Translations under genes and position numbers: made by a program
Notes under the pieces: generated by a model
The model's input: only the letters and a program-made list of their open reading frames with translations
What the model was told of the DNA's origin: nothing
Databases searched by the model: none
Origin: Arbacia lixula
Taxonomy: Eukaryota; Echinodermata; Echinoidea; Arbacioida; Arbaciidae
Length of the DNA stretch: 64,000 bases
Assembly (NCBI GenBank): GCA_963669155.1
Contig: OZ022582.1
Location: 28,403,773 to 28,467,772 of the forward strand
Direction: 5' to 3'
Shown here: piece by piece, positions 41,401 through 48,752 of the stretch
Layout of the letters: each line of letters opens with the position of its first letter
How positions within the stretch are numbered: the first letter of the stretch is position 1

Positions 41401-44253
41401 TTGCAAGACTCTCTTATCACACATAACTCATCACATGTTGCTACAATGGCAATCAAACTTAGATGATGGATGCACTGGGGGCACCTGCATGTTATTGTGC
41501 TGTAAGAGGTCACATGATAAGGTCAAAGGTCATTTGAGGTCATACATTAAAGTTTACTTGCAAGACTCTTGGTGAAGGCTTCCTAACTTGTGCACAGAAT
41601 TGTGTGAGCATGTGTGAGCATTACTGATGTAGATTTAGGCAAACATTACTCATGCACATTTATGCAAATTTATTCAAAGTCACTATTTTGCACCTGATTT
41701 TGATGTTGTCTGTTTAAAGTTGCTTATTTGTTTGTTTCAGTTTTCTTTTGCGTAGCAACGGAGATCGCGATATTTCTGGTTATTTTCGCAAGTGGGCGAG
41801 ACACAATATTGCTAATGCCTTGTTTTCAGATGTGAACATATTTTGCAAAGAATACTGAAGATAATTTTCCATGATTTTTATCATGGACAAATTGAATTGA
41901 ATTTGAATGTGAATTTCTCCTCTCAGGCTCAGCGGATCTTTGAGAGGATCTGTCCAGGGGAGGAGTTCCTTCCTGCGGCACCAGAACCAGAAGATTTAGT
42001 CTTTGAAGACCCCGCCCAGGATAACCCCGGCCACTCTCAGGTACGCATTCACAGTCATTTCTGAAGCAACTAATTCTGGATTGCCATATGGTTTATTTTC
42101 AACTAATCACAAATTAAGTGCAGCTTAAAATCCTTCTGGTTCCAATATTTTTGTCTGACTTGTTTTTCATTCATTTACAGGATGGAGCATGCTATCCTCC
42201 CGACTACTGGGTGTGTGCCTAAAAATTCTTTTCAAAATTAAAATTACCCCGGAAATTCCTTTCTCTAAAATCTCACTGAAGGGTCCTTACTGCGGACTTC
42301 TCATGAATAGTAATGAGTCAGATTGAATGAGACTCCATTTTTGTCTCGCCCACCGGGGGTGAAGGCGAGACTAAGGGATCCAAATGGCGTCCGTCCGTCG
42401 TCCGTCCGTCGTCCGTCCGTCGTCCGTCCGTCGTCCGTCGTCCGTCGTCCGTCGTCCGTCACAAATGTTAAAGTTTACCTGCAAGACTCTCTTTTGACAA
42501 ATAACTTCACATGGGTTGCTTGGATTACAACCTAACTTGGGTCATAGATGCACTGGGGGTACCTTCATGTTATGGTACCGTTGGAGGTCACAGGATAAGG
42601 TCAAAGGTCATTTGAGGTCAAACGTTAAAGTTTACCTGCAAGACTCTCTTTTGACAAATAACTTCACATGGGTTGCTTGGATTACCACCTAACTTGGGTC
42701 ATAGATGCACTGGGGGTACCTTCATGTTATGGTACCGTTGGAGGTCACAGGATAAGGTCAAAGGTCATTTGAGGTCATACGTTAAAGTTTACCTGCAAGA
42801 CTCTCTTTTGACAAATAACTTCACATAGGTTGCTTGGATTACAACCTAACTTGGGTCATAGATGCACTGGGGGTACCTTCATCTTATGGTACCGTTGGAG
42901 GTCACAGGATAGGGTCAAAGGTCATTTGAGGTCATACGTTAAAGTTTACCTGCAAGACTCTCTTTTGACAAATAACTTCACATGGGTTGCTTGGATTACA
43001 ACCTAACTTGGGTCATAGATGCACTGGGGGTACCTTCATGTTATGGTACCGTTGGAGGTCACAGGATAAGGTCAAAGGTCATTTGAGGTCATACGTTAAA
43101 GTTTACCTGCAAGACTCTCTTTTGACAAATAACTTCACATAGGTTGCTTGGATTACAACCTAACTTGGGTCATAGATGCACTGGGGGTACCTTCATATTA
43201 TGGTACCGTTGGAGGTCACAGGATAAGGTCAAAGGTCATTTGAGGTCATACGTTAAAGTTTACCTGCAAGACTCTCTTTTGACAAATAACTTCACATAGG
43301 TTGCTTGGATTACAACCTAACTTGGGTCATAGATGCACTGGGGGTACCTTCATGTTATGGTACCGTTGGAGGTCACAGGATAAGGTCACAGGTCATTTGA
43401 GGTCAGGGATACAATTCTTTTGCGTAGCAACGGAGATCGCGATATTTCTGGTTATTTTCGCAAGTGGGCGAGACACAATATTGCTAATGCCTTGTATTTC
43501 CATGTTATTGTGTCTTGATCCACGATTCAGAAATAACGTGCATAGTTAAGTCGCTGCCCGGTAAGCAGTAGATTGCGGGTTCAAATCATTCTGGTTTGTA
43601 AGATTTTTGTCTGACTTGTTTTTCATTCATTTACAGGATGGAGCATGCTATTCTTACTACTACTGGGTGTATGCCTAAAATATCTTTTCAAAATCACAAA
43701 TTGTAGAACAAGTACTCCACGTTTATAGCTGCAAAGCGATTGTTAAAATTTCAGACCAGTGCCATCCCTCACACAGAGGTGAACTATTTGTTGTTTTATC
43801 CCATGACAGAGACGAGTTCACAGTCCTTTGCAGGCGCAGAAGGGTGTTTTATTTGTGCTCCTGTCTTATTCTTTGTTGAGATGCATATATTTGTATAATC
43901 TGAGAAAACTGAATATCAGTTAAAGCTAAGTTCTTGTTATCTTACAACAGGCTGGATTTGAGAAGGACACAACTTCTGATGGTGAAAACAAAGAAATTTC
44001 AGCAACTGATGGACCACAAGCAGAAACACAAACTGGGACTTCACCTGGAAAAGAAATGCCAGCTAAAACTTCACCATTCGAATCTTCACCAACTGTGACT
44101 TCACATCCTGAGACTTCACCAGCCGAAACTTCACCAGCTGAAACTTCACCAGCTGAAACTTCACCAGCTGAAACTTCACCAGCTGAAACTTTACCAACTG
44201 AAACTTCACCAGCTGAAACTTCAGCTAAAACTTCACCTGCTGAAACGTCTTGA
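26413..44253 (+). CDS. CHM: Rab escort protein (choroideremia protein family), 18 coding exons
   Basis: Rab escort protein binds newly made Rab GTPases, presents them to Rab geranylgeranyl transferase (GGTase II) and delivers the prenylated Rab to membranes. Coding exons: 26413-26461, 29154-29220, 29574-29646, 30649-30788, 31712-32348, 32720-32836, 33431-33551, 34174-34289, 34780-34886, 35360-35434, 35950-35994, 36817-36870, 37439-37499, 38093-38189, 39136-39234, 39758-39930, 41927-42040, 43951-44253. All junctions are AG/GT and in phase; the sum is 2448 nt (815 residues). The N-terminus [17 protein letters not shown] has the dinucleotide-fold glycines (G15, G17). FNIDLAPK (315-322), RYAEFK (341-346), VPCSRADVF (from 362), LYGSGELPQ (464-472) and LITDRSV match REP/GDI conserved regions. 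Human REP-1 is 653 residues; the excess is an acidic Ser-rich insert (about 64-300) and a TSPAE tail (about 755-815). Confidence 0.95.
26722..26880. mobile_element. Foldback element in CHM intron 1
   Basis: Starts GGGCCCCGTAACATAAAGG and ends CCTTTATGTTACGGAGCCC. The arms continue as TTTGCGATCAAT and ATTGATCGCAAA. Non-coding, about 159 bp. Confidence 0.9.
27374..28924. mobile_element. 1.55-kb non-autonomous element, copy 1 (CHM intron 1)
   Basis: Nearly collinear with 44396-45928 over its full length. Ends are inverted: TTAAAGTAGAATTCCATTGA at the left, and the right end read in reverse is TTAAAGTAGAACACCATTGA. Both copies are bounded by TTAA on both sides, as expected for a piggyBac-type target site, though TTAA could instead be part of the terminal repeat. 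The interior has a poly-C tract (28501-28517) and GC-rich sequence with no transposase, so it is non-autonomous. Confidence 0.88.
29053..29071. repeat. GC-rich hairpin
   Basis: GCTCCCGC, loop TGC, GCGGGAGC. A perfect 8-bp GC stem in an AT-rich intron just upstream of CHM exon 2. Confidence 0.75.
30323..30562. repeat. Inverted pair of a splice-acceptor-like repeat
   Basis: The right arm (30496-30562) reads CTTGTTTTTCATTCATTTAT then AGGATGGAGCATGC. The left arm (30323-30394) is the same sequence inverted. Single direct copies lie at 42150-42238 and 43602-43690. All are in CHM introns. Confidence 0.85.
30827..31150. mobile_element. Foldback element, GTTTCACCAAGCTGTTC family, copy 1
   Basis: Left end GGGGGTGTTTCACCAAGCTG, right end CAGCTTGGTGAAACACCCCC. 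The arms continue as TTCTTAAGCTAAGAA and TTCTTAGCTTGAGAA. It is related to 58261-58447 and lies in CHM intron 4. Confidence 0.9.
31712..32348 (+). CDS. CHM: CHM exon 5: acidic Ser/Gly-rich insert then conserved region
   Basis: This 637-nt exon encodes about 195 low-complexity residues rich in Ser, Glu, Gly, Ala and Pro, then [20 protein letters not shown]. The second part matches the vertebrate [20 protein letters not shown] segment. REP, unlike GDI, carries such a variable insert between its first two conserved regions. Here the insert is longer than the human one. Confidence 0.93.
33431..33551 (+). CDS. CHM: CHM exon 7
   Basis: [20 protein letters not shown] then [13 protein letters not shown], nearly identical to vertebrate [23 protein letters not shown] and MLMKFLTFCMEY. 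It belongs to the helical domain II, which in REP contacts the geranylgeranyl transferase. Confidence 0.95.
33751..33858. mobile_element. 108-bp foldback element with TACCGTACTGACC ends
   Basis: Perfect 13-bp terminal inverted repeats TACCGTACTGACC and GGTCAGTACGGTA, with an inner AAGCCGCA/TGCGGCTT pair. It lies in CHM intron 7. Confidence 0.9.
34780..34886 (+). CDS. CHM: CHM exon 9, SCR3-type segment
   Basis: [20 protein letters not shown] then QCFCR. The matching vertebrate REP sequence is [25 protein letters not shown], one of the most conserved GDI-superfamily regions. It joins to exon 10, [12 protein letters not shown]. Confidence 0.95.
35437..35590 (+). repeat. Degenerate ~24-bp tandem repeat
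   Basis: About six imperfect copies of a unit like AAGGTATTCTTATATTCCTA directly behind the exon 10 donor of CHM. Confidence 0.7.
36110..36270 (-). repeat. Dispersed repeat, copy 2 (see 14264-14440)
   Basis: Inverted relative to copy 1, with GGAGACCACTATGCGCTATG at its 3' side on the plus strand. CHM intron 11. Confidence 0.65.
37868..38024. mobile_element. Foldback element, ATGTTGCATA family
   Basis: Arms GTAACTTACTATTGATGGTA and CCATTGATGGTAAGTTAC, with outer GTTGCATA and TATGCAAC. It ends about 70 bp before CHM exon 14. Confidence 0.8.
38093..38189 (+). CDS. CHM: CHM exon 14, start decided by phase
   Basis: Two AG acceptors are possible. The stronger one, before 38068, would put a stop in frame. 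The AG at 38091-38092 gives [20 protein letters not shown] in frame with exon 13 and matches vertebrate ISILTVPAEEPG. The exon ends with one base of a Tyr codon completed at 39136. Confidence 0.88.
38727..39060 (+). mobile_element. tRNA-derived SINE
   Basis: The head contains an A-box-like TGGTGTAGTGG (about 38733) and a B-box-like GGTTCAATCCC (about 38779) at tRNA spacing. A non-tRNA body follows with CTCCACCCAGGAGTATAAAT. The head is not a functional tRNA. It lies in CHM intron 14. Confidence 0.7.
39345..39545. repeat. Dispersed repeat pair member (other copy 46308-46552)
   Basis: Shares TAGCGTGAATTTA-like, ATGTATGCACTAAAT-like and AATTTGCTTAAAC segments in the same order with 46308-46552. 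Both have a TGGTCTAAA/CCATGGTCTA inverted character at the ends. Confidence 0.7.
39758..39930 (+). CDS. CHM: CHM exon 16
   Basis: [17 protein letters not shown], then [20 protein letters not shown]. Vertebrate REP has RPRILWALYFNMRD and [20 protein letters not shown]. Phase 1 in, phase 0 out. Confidence 0.94.
39983..40147. mobile_element. Foldback element, GGGCCC-TTGCAT family
   Basis: Starts GGGCCCCGTTGCATACAT and ends TTAATGCAATAGGGCCC. Inner arms GGTAACTCTGCCATCAATGG and ACCATCAATGGTGAG. Related to 21117-21245. Confidence 0.85.
40331..41822 (+). mobile_element. GTCTCGCC-ended element with 157-bp tandem array, copy 1
   Basis: Left end TTGTCTCGCCCACC, right end AGTGGGCGAGACACAA (inverted). 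The left end itself is a hairpin, GTCTCGCC with GGCGAGAC. A CGTCCGTCCGTCGTC microsatellite (about 40378-40440) follows. Seven full units of 157 bp start at 40447, 40604, 40761, 40918, 41075, 41232 and 41389, plus a partial one from 41546. Each unit has four AGGTCA hexamers. There is no transposase. It lies in CHM intron 16. Confidence 0.93.
41927..42040 (+). CDS. CHM: CHM exon 17
   Basis: [20 protein letters not shown] then PEDLVF, matching vertebrate [26 protein letters not shown]. It is 38 codons, phase 0 at both ends, and lies alone between two homologous repeat elements (40331-41822 and 42341-43494). Confidence 0.94.
42150..42238 (+). repeat. Splice-acceptor-like repeat, solo copy A
   Basis: Pyrimidine-rich run TTTTTCATTCATTTACAG followed by GATGGAGCATGCTATCC and ACTACTGGGTGTGTGCCTAA. 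CHM intron 17. Confidence 0.85.
42341..43494 (+). mobile_element. GTCTCGCC-ended element with 157-bp tandem array, copy 2
   Basis: Same ends, hairpin and CGTC microsatellite as copy 1, with six 157-bp units starting at 42467, 42624, 42781, 42938, 43095 and 43252. It ends with the shared GCGTAGCAACGGAGATCGCG and GGGCGAGACACAATATTGCT. It is in CHM intron 17, in direct orientation relative to copy 1. Confidence 0.93.
43602..43690 (+). repeat. Splice-acceptor-like repeat, solo copy B
   Basis: Almost the same as copy A: TTTTTCATTCATTTACAG, then GATGGAGCATGCTATTC and ACTACTGGGTGTATGCC. A B-box-like GCGGGTTCAAATC just upstream (about 43575) hints at a SINE fragment next to it. Confidence 0.85.
43951..44253 (+). 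CDS. CHM: CHM last coding exon with TSPAE repeat tail
   Basis: The exon begins [15 protein letters not shown] and runs into about ten tandem copies of a 15-nt unit coding TSPAE or variants (about 44094-44245), then TGA. The tail has no counterpart in human REP-1 and is predicted disordered. The phase-0 join to exon 17 supports it. The exact end is uncertain because related repeats continue after the stop in shifted frames. Confidence 0.8.
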   Translation, partial: AGFEKDTTSDGENKEISATDGPQAETQTGTSPGKEMPAKTSPFESSPTVTSHPETSPAETSPAETSPAETSPAETSPAETLPTETSPAETSAKTSPAETS

Positions 44254-44395
44254 AACCTTCCCAGAAACAGAAAGTTTACCAGAAACAGAAACTTCACCAG
44301 CTGAAACATCTTAAAACCTTCCCAGAAACAGAGAGTTTACCAGAAACAGAAACTTCACCTGCAACACAAACACTAGCTGAACCTTCACCAGCAAA
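44254..44395 (+). repeat. 61-bp duplication after the CHM stop, coding-like in shifted frames
   Basis: Two 61-bp copies (starting near 44243 and 44304) contain CTTCCCAGAAACAGA and CAGAAACAGAAACTTCACC. The first reads [20 protein letters not shown] in the +1 frame. The second reads on in a further +1 frame as far as a TAA inside the TTAA end of the next element. See findings. Confidence 0.8.
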
Positions 44396-45928
44396 TTAAA
44401 GTAGAACTCCATTGAAAATTCTAAATATAGTAAATTTTTACATCTACGGAAAGCTGGTTACGTAGAGATCACGAAAATATTAATTTCCAGCCTCACACTG
44501 ATATGTGAGTATAAAAATTAACGATTCTAATCACCCGTGCATGATCTCCGCATCTACCGCGAAGCTGTGAGTGGCAGACCCCCTTTTTTGAAATGTCATT
44601 ATGTGAACAGATCCACACTCAGGCACACTCGCCATACGCATTGTACACAAAATTCGTCATCATTCAAGAGCATCCCCTGTGCAAATGTTGATTCGTACCT
44701 ATTGTTGTATTATTTATATCAATTAAGTATTTCCTTATAGTGATACACACACAATTGTCTTTTGAACATTTTCATTGATAATTAGTCATTCTGTCGTGAA
44801 ATATGCCGATCTTTTTATTGCATCTAGCTATAGGCATTGGGCGCGAGCCGCGCAACATTGCAACATAGTACATGTACTCCCGTTCGTACGCTTCCCGCGA
44901 GCGCAGTACATGTACTTGGTTTTGTGCACAGCTAACAAACGCTAGCGCTAGCTCCGATCCTGAAATTGACATCCCTGCAGCCGCGGCGGTTTTTTACTCT
45001 TACGCACGTACGTCTTATCTCAGCGCTGCCGAAGCAAGGCCAGCTAGCTGGCGAGCTTGCTGGCGGCTGCGCTGGCCTGAATTATACGAGTCATACAGCT
45101 GTATCACCGATCGCTACATAGGGATCAGTGCTCTACGAGCCAGCCAGACATGCACGTACGCACGTACTCGAATGTAGTCCGCTACCCGTACGGCGTGCTA
45201 TGCAACTCCCACCTCCCTGCTCATACTACATACAGCGCAAAACAACCACCGTGCCCATCTGCAGTTGTTTGGAGGCGTAGAAAATGATGCGCACAGTATG
45301 CAGCTTAGCGTTGAGGCAAATTAAGGCATGTACCGATGATGCACGCTATCGTGTGTTAACAAACAACGTCCTGAATCTGGACAAACTCGCATGCTGTACT
45401 CAAAACGCGCCTGAGGTAGCACAGCCGCTGCGCCTTCTCCTCCTTCTCTGACTCTGTGTGTATGGCCGTCGTCATCGTCATTTCTTTCTTTCCTTCCCCT
45501 TCCGTCTCCACCCCCCCCCCCCATCATAAATATCACTACTGAAAGAAGATTCATCTGAATCATTCTCTCCAGTGTCGATGTCAAGGCCTAGTGTGTTTCC
45601 CAACATGTTGGCTTTACTTTGGAGCAAGTTCGGAGTCAATCACTGGTTGTAATTGCGTTCAAACGCTATGCGTGAACGTGTATGTATCGGTAGCTAGCGA
45701 GCTCGGTTGCAGATCTTGTTCAAAGAATGACGTCATCATGCTGACAGCGTTCCGGGGAGTCGATAATGAAGAATTATGACGTAGTAAAATTGTAATTTTT
45801 GATGCAGGGTTACTCCGTTCTGTTAGATCAGCGAGGTTGGAAAAGTCAATATTTGGGTACCATATACTATCCTTTTTCATACGTTACCAAAATATTGGCT
45901 ATTTAAAATCAATGGTGTTCTACTTTAA
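44396..45928. mobile_element. 1.53-kb non-autonomous element, copy 2
   Basis: Full-length second copy of the 27374-28924 element in the same orientation, with TTAA at both edges and a poly-C tract at about 45510-45523. It begins 143 bp after the CHM stop, so it probably interrupts or forms part of the CHM 3' UTR. Confidence 0.88.
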
Positions 45929-46307
45929 CATCAAAACACCACCAGACATACCATGTGTACAGTATATCAAGGATTGTGTTATTGCTTGCGTAGTTTTCTT
46001 GACATTAACCTTGGACCGGATCCTTCAATTTTATATCCAGCACACTGTATAGAAATGCTTTAAAATGAACCACCTGTCATCATTACAACCCAAAGTGCTG
46101 GAATAGTGAATGGTACCATGTTGATTTGGTTATACATGTACAAAAATCCCTGGATGCTCTGGATGTGTAAGGGAGTTCTGATAAGGTGTCATCAATATTC
46201 AAATGGCAGGCGATATGTGTGATTGTTTGGTTGTCTAGTGATTGTCATTCATTCAAAGGCTCTCATTACACACAGGATTCACATGTCAAATATTCTATAC
46301 ACAATAG

Positions 46308-46552
46308 TCGAATTTAGACCACGGTCCAATCAATTTCAAATGAACTGTGGTCTAAACCATAGTAACCAGCGTGAATTTAGCCGTGGCCTCTAACCGTGGC
46401 TAAAAACTTTACTCTACGTAGAACGCGCATGTTCATCATTGGACCTTTTTGACATGTACGCACTAAATAAAGAATACTTATCTCTTCATACGCCACATAA
46501 TTTGCTTAAACTATGGCCTAAATCTAACACTCTTTTGAGAATTCAAGCCAAT
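46308..46552. repeat. Dispersed repeat pair member (other copy 39345-39545)
   Basis: Begins near TCGAATTTAGACCACGG and contains ACTGTGGTCTAAACCATAG and AATTTGCTTAAACTATGG. The terminal parts are inverted relative to each other, so it is probably a foldback element. Confidence 0.7.
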
Positions 46553-47846
46553 GGTGATTAACACTTTTGAAGAGAAACATATCATGTATAATGATGAAAG
46601 TGTATGTTGTAGAATGTTGTTCCAAGTGTAAAAATATTATGAAATGTTCCAATGCTACTAAATTATTCCAATGTTCAACATTTGATACTTTCAGATCACG
46701 TTCAATTAATTAATGTCATGTTATTCTTAAAGGGAAGTTATTTAAGTTCTTATACCGGGGTAATGTTAAAAAAAACTTCAAGGAAAACTATTTGTAATTT
46801 TCTGACGAGTCATTTATCCAAGCGTAATCTAAAGCATTGAGATTTCTGAATCCATTCTAGGTTGTCTATGTAGTAATACTGAACTTTCTCTACCAGTGCA
46901 TGTTTTCCTCAGTCTACACCCTTCATATGACCTTTCAATGGTTTATGCATATTTTACCAGTTGTGATCGCTTTTATGATTTTCAAATTGTTGTAGCCGTT
47001 TGTCCAATATATGCTGACAAGTGCAGAATTTGGAGTTAATGTCACTTTGCATACAAGTGTACTTTTTTGGTAGAAAATCACTTCCCTTCAGATGAAATGA
47101 AAAAAAAATAATTTGAGATGTTTTAAGTGGGAAGGAGAAGAAGGAATCCAAGGGGAAAATGGAGAAGGTTAACATATAATGGGGTGCTTGTTTTGTTTCA
47201 TTGGACAACTCTAATACTACCAATAGGCAGTGTGCAATAATTTAACCAGCCTTTTATAGTATAGTTCATTAGAATGATATTAACAGTTATGTTCTTATGC
47301 TGTCTAATCAAATGTAGTGTATCATGATGTTGTCCCGTGTGCATAGTACTTAGTATACATTCATGATATAACATGGTATATGTAACATGAACAAATTATT
47401 TTGTCTTGGCTTTAGAACCAAGACATGTATTAATTTGACAATCGTTTCAAAGGAGAAAATTGAGATGCATTTTGTCTGAGAATTCCATTCACATATGTCA
47501 CCAAGAATACTTTATAGGAAATGTTCGAAAGCCTTAAAGTTTGACGAGCAACATTTCTATTGTTATGTCTCAAAGCTCTATGTTGACTTGAAATATGTGT
47601 ACCTTGAAAGTCATTTATCTGTGTTTGTGTTGCATATCATTCATTTTTGCAGAATCGTTTTTGATTTGACCAAAAAAATTAAGTGAATGCCCTCCATTTT
47701 CATCACATTGTGTAGCCAACCATGTATAAATAACATAAATCAAATAACATTGAAAGTGAATGAAAGTGAATGAATATATAGAGTATGTAAGCGTACTACA
47801 TTCCTCACTATGAAAGGAAGTGTACCTCTTTGGTAGGCCAGGGGCC

Positions 47847-48297
47847 TGTATTACAAAGATCTATGATTAATCATACTACAGCTTACTCTCGATATAACGA
47901 GGTCATCGGGACCAGGGCTTTTTCCTCATTATAACGAAACCTTGTTGTGTCCGAACAGAATAAAGAACAATAAAACACATTGAAACATTTGCGCTTCTGT
48001 GTTCGTTGTGTTTTACAATGTACCAGAAAATCTACCTTTCAACTAATGTATTGACCGTACAATTGGTAGTAATCATAAATCCATATCACAAAAAAATATA
48101 TGATTGATATCGGTCGTAACTTGCAGTTGATGTTGATCATAGCTTGTGTCTTTTTATCGTAACTATACAATCGATTGTAAAATTATGCTTAGGCTTGGAC
48201 TTGCAATAGACAGTAGTCATGGTAATGGTGAGTTGCAATAGATACCAACTTTGCAATCGATAGCAATTAGTGGCTATCTCCTCGTGAAACAGGGCCC
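47847..48297. repeat. Degraded GGGCC-ended foldback, possibly nested
   Basis: Left edge GGGGCCTGTATTACAAAG, right edge CGTGAAACAGGGCCC. Several TATCGATTG/CAATCGATA-type inner repeats. A block with CGATATAACGAGGTCATC near the left edge looks like a second repeat inserted into it. Confidence 0.5.
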
Positions 48298-48660
48298 AGG
48301 TCCAAGTCTGTGACACGTCACATTAACCACTCCACAAAGCTGATAAAATTCAACCTGTTAATCCTGTAAATGTTTCTTGTAATGTTTACTTTTATATGGA
48401 AGGGTTATGAAATTCCAGACATGAGCACGTTTAGACGAAATAAATGACTACCCTCTCAGACAAAATATCTTATTGTGTCTTTAAAGTCATGGAACATGTG
48501 ATTATTGTACCATCTGTGCAGTTTGCCCTCCGATCCGCCGGAGCAAGTTGACTGACCTCCTGAATATTATGACCTACACTGTACATCTAGGATGACAGTT
48601 TGTGAATGATCCATGTTCGATCGATAAGTGGAAGAGTGGCCTTGTAGATGTTGTAAACAG

Positions 48661-48691
<31 letters not shown>

Positions 48692-48752
48692 TGTATGTGT
48701 GTGTGTGTGTGCGCGCGCGCGCGTGTGTGTGTGTGCGGGGGGGGGGGGGGGC
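48661..48752 (+). repeat. (TG)n / (CG)n / poly-G microsatellite
   Basis: (TG)n from 48661, (CG)5 at about 48711-48721, then about 15 G. The alternating purine-pyrimidine stretch could adopt Z-DNA. Confidence 0.95.

Noticed and set aside
40447..41573. Regular repeats considered as a CRISPR array
   Set aside because: The 157-bp units are tandem without unique spacers, and the genome is eukaryotic.
43926..44309. 127-codon minus frame of Gly-Glu-Val-Ser-Ala repeats
   Set aside because: Antisense reading of the TSPAE-encoding minisatellite of CHM.
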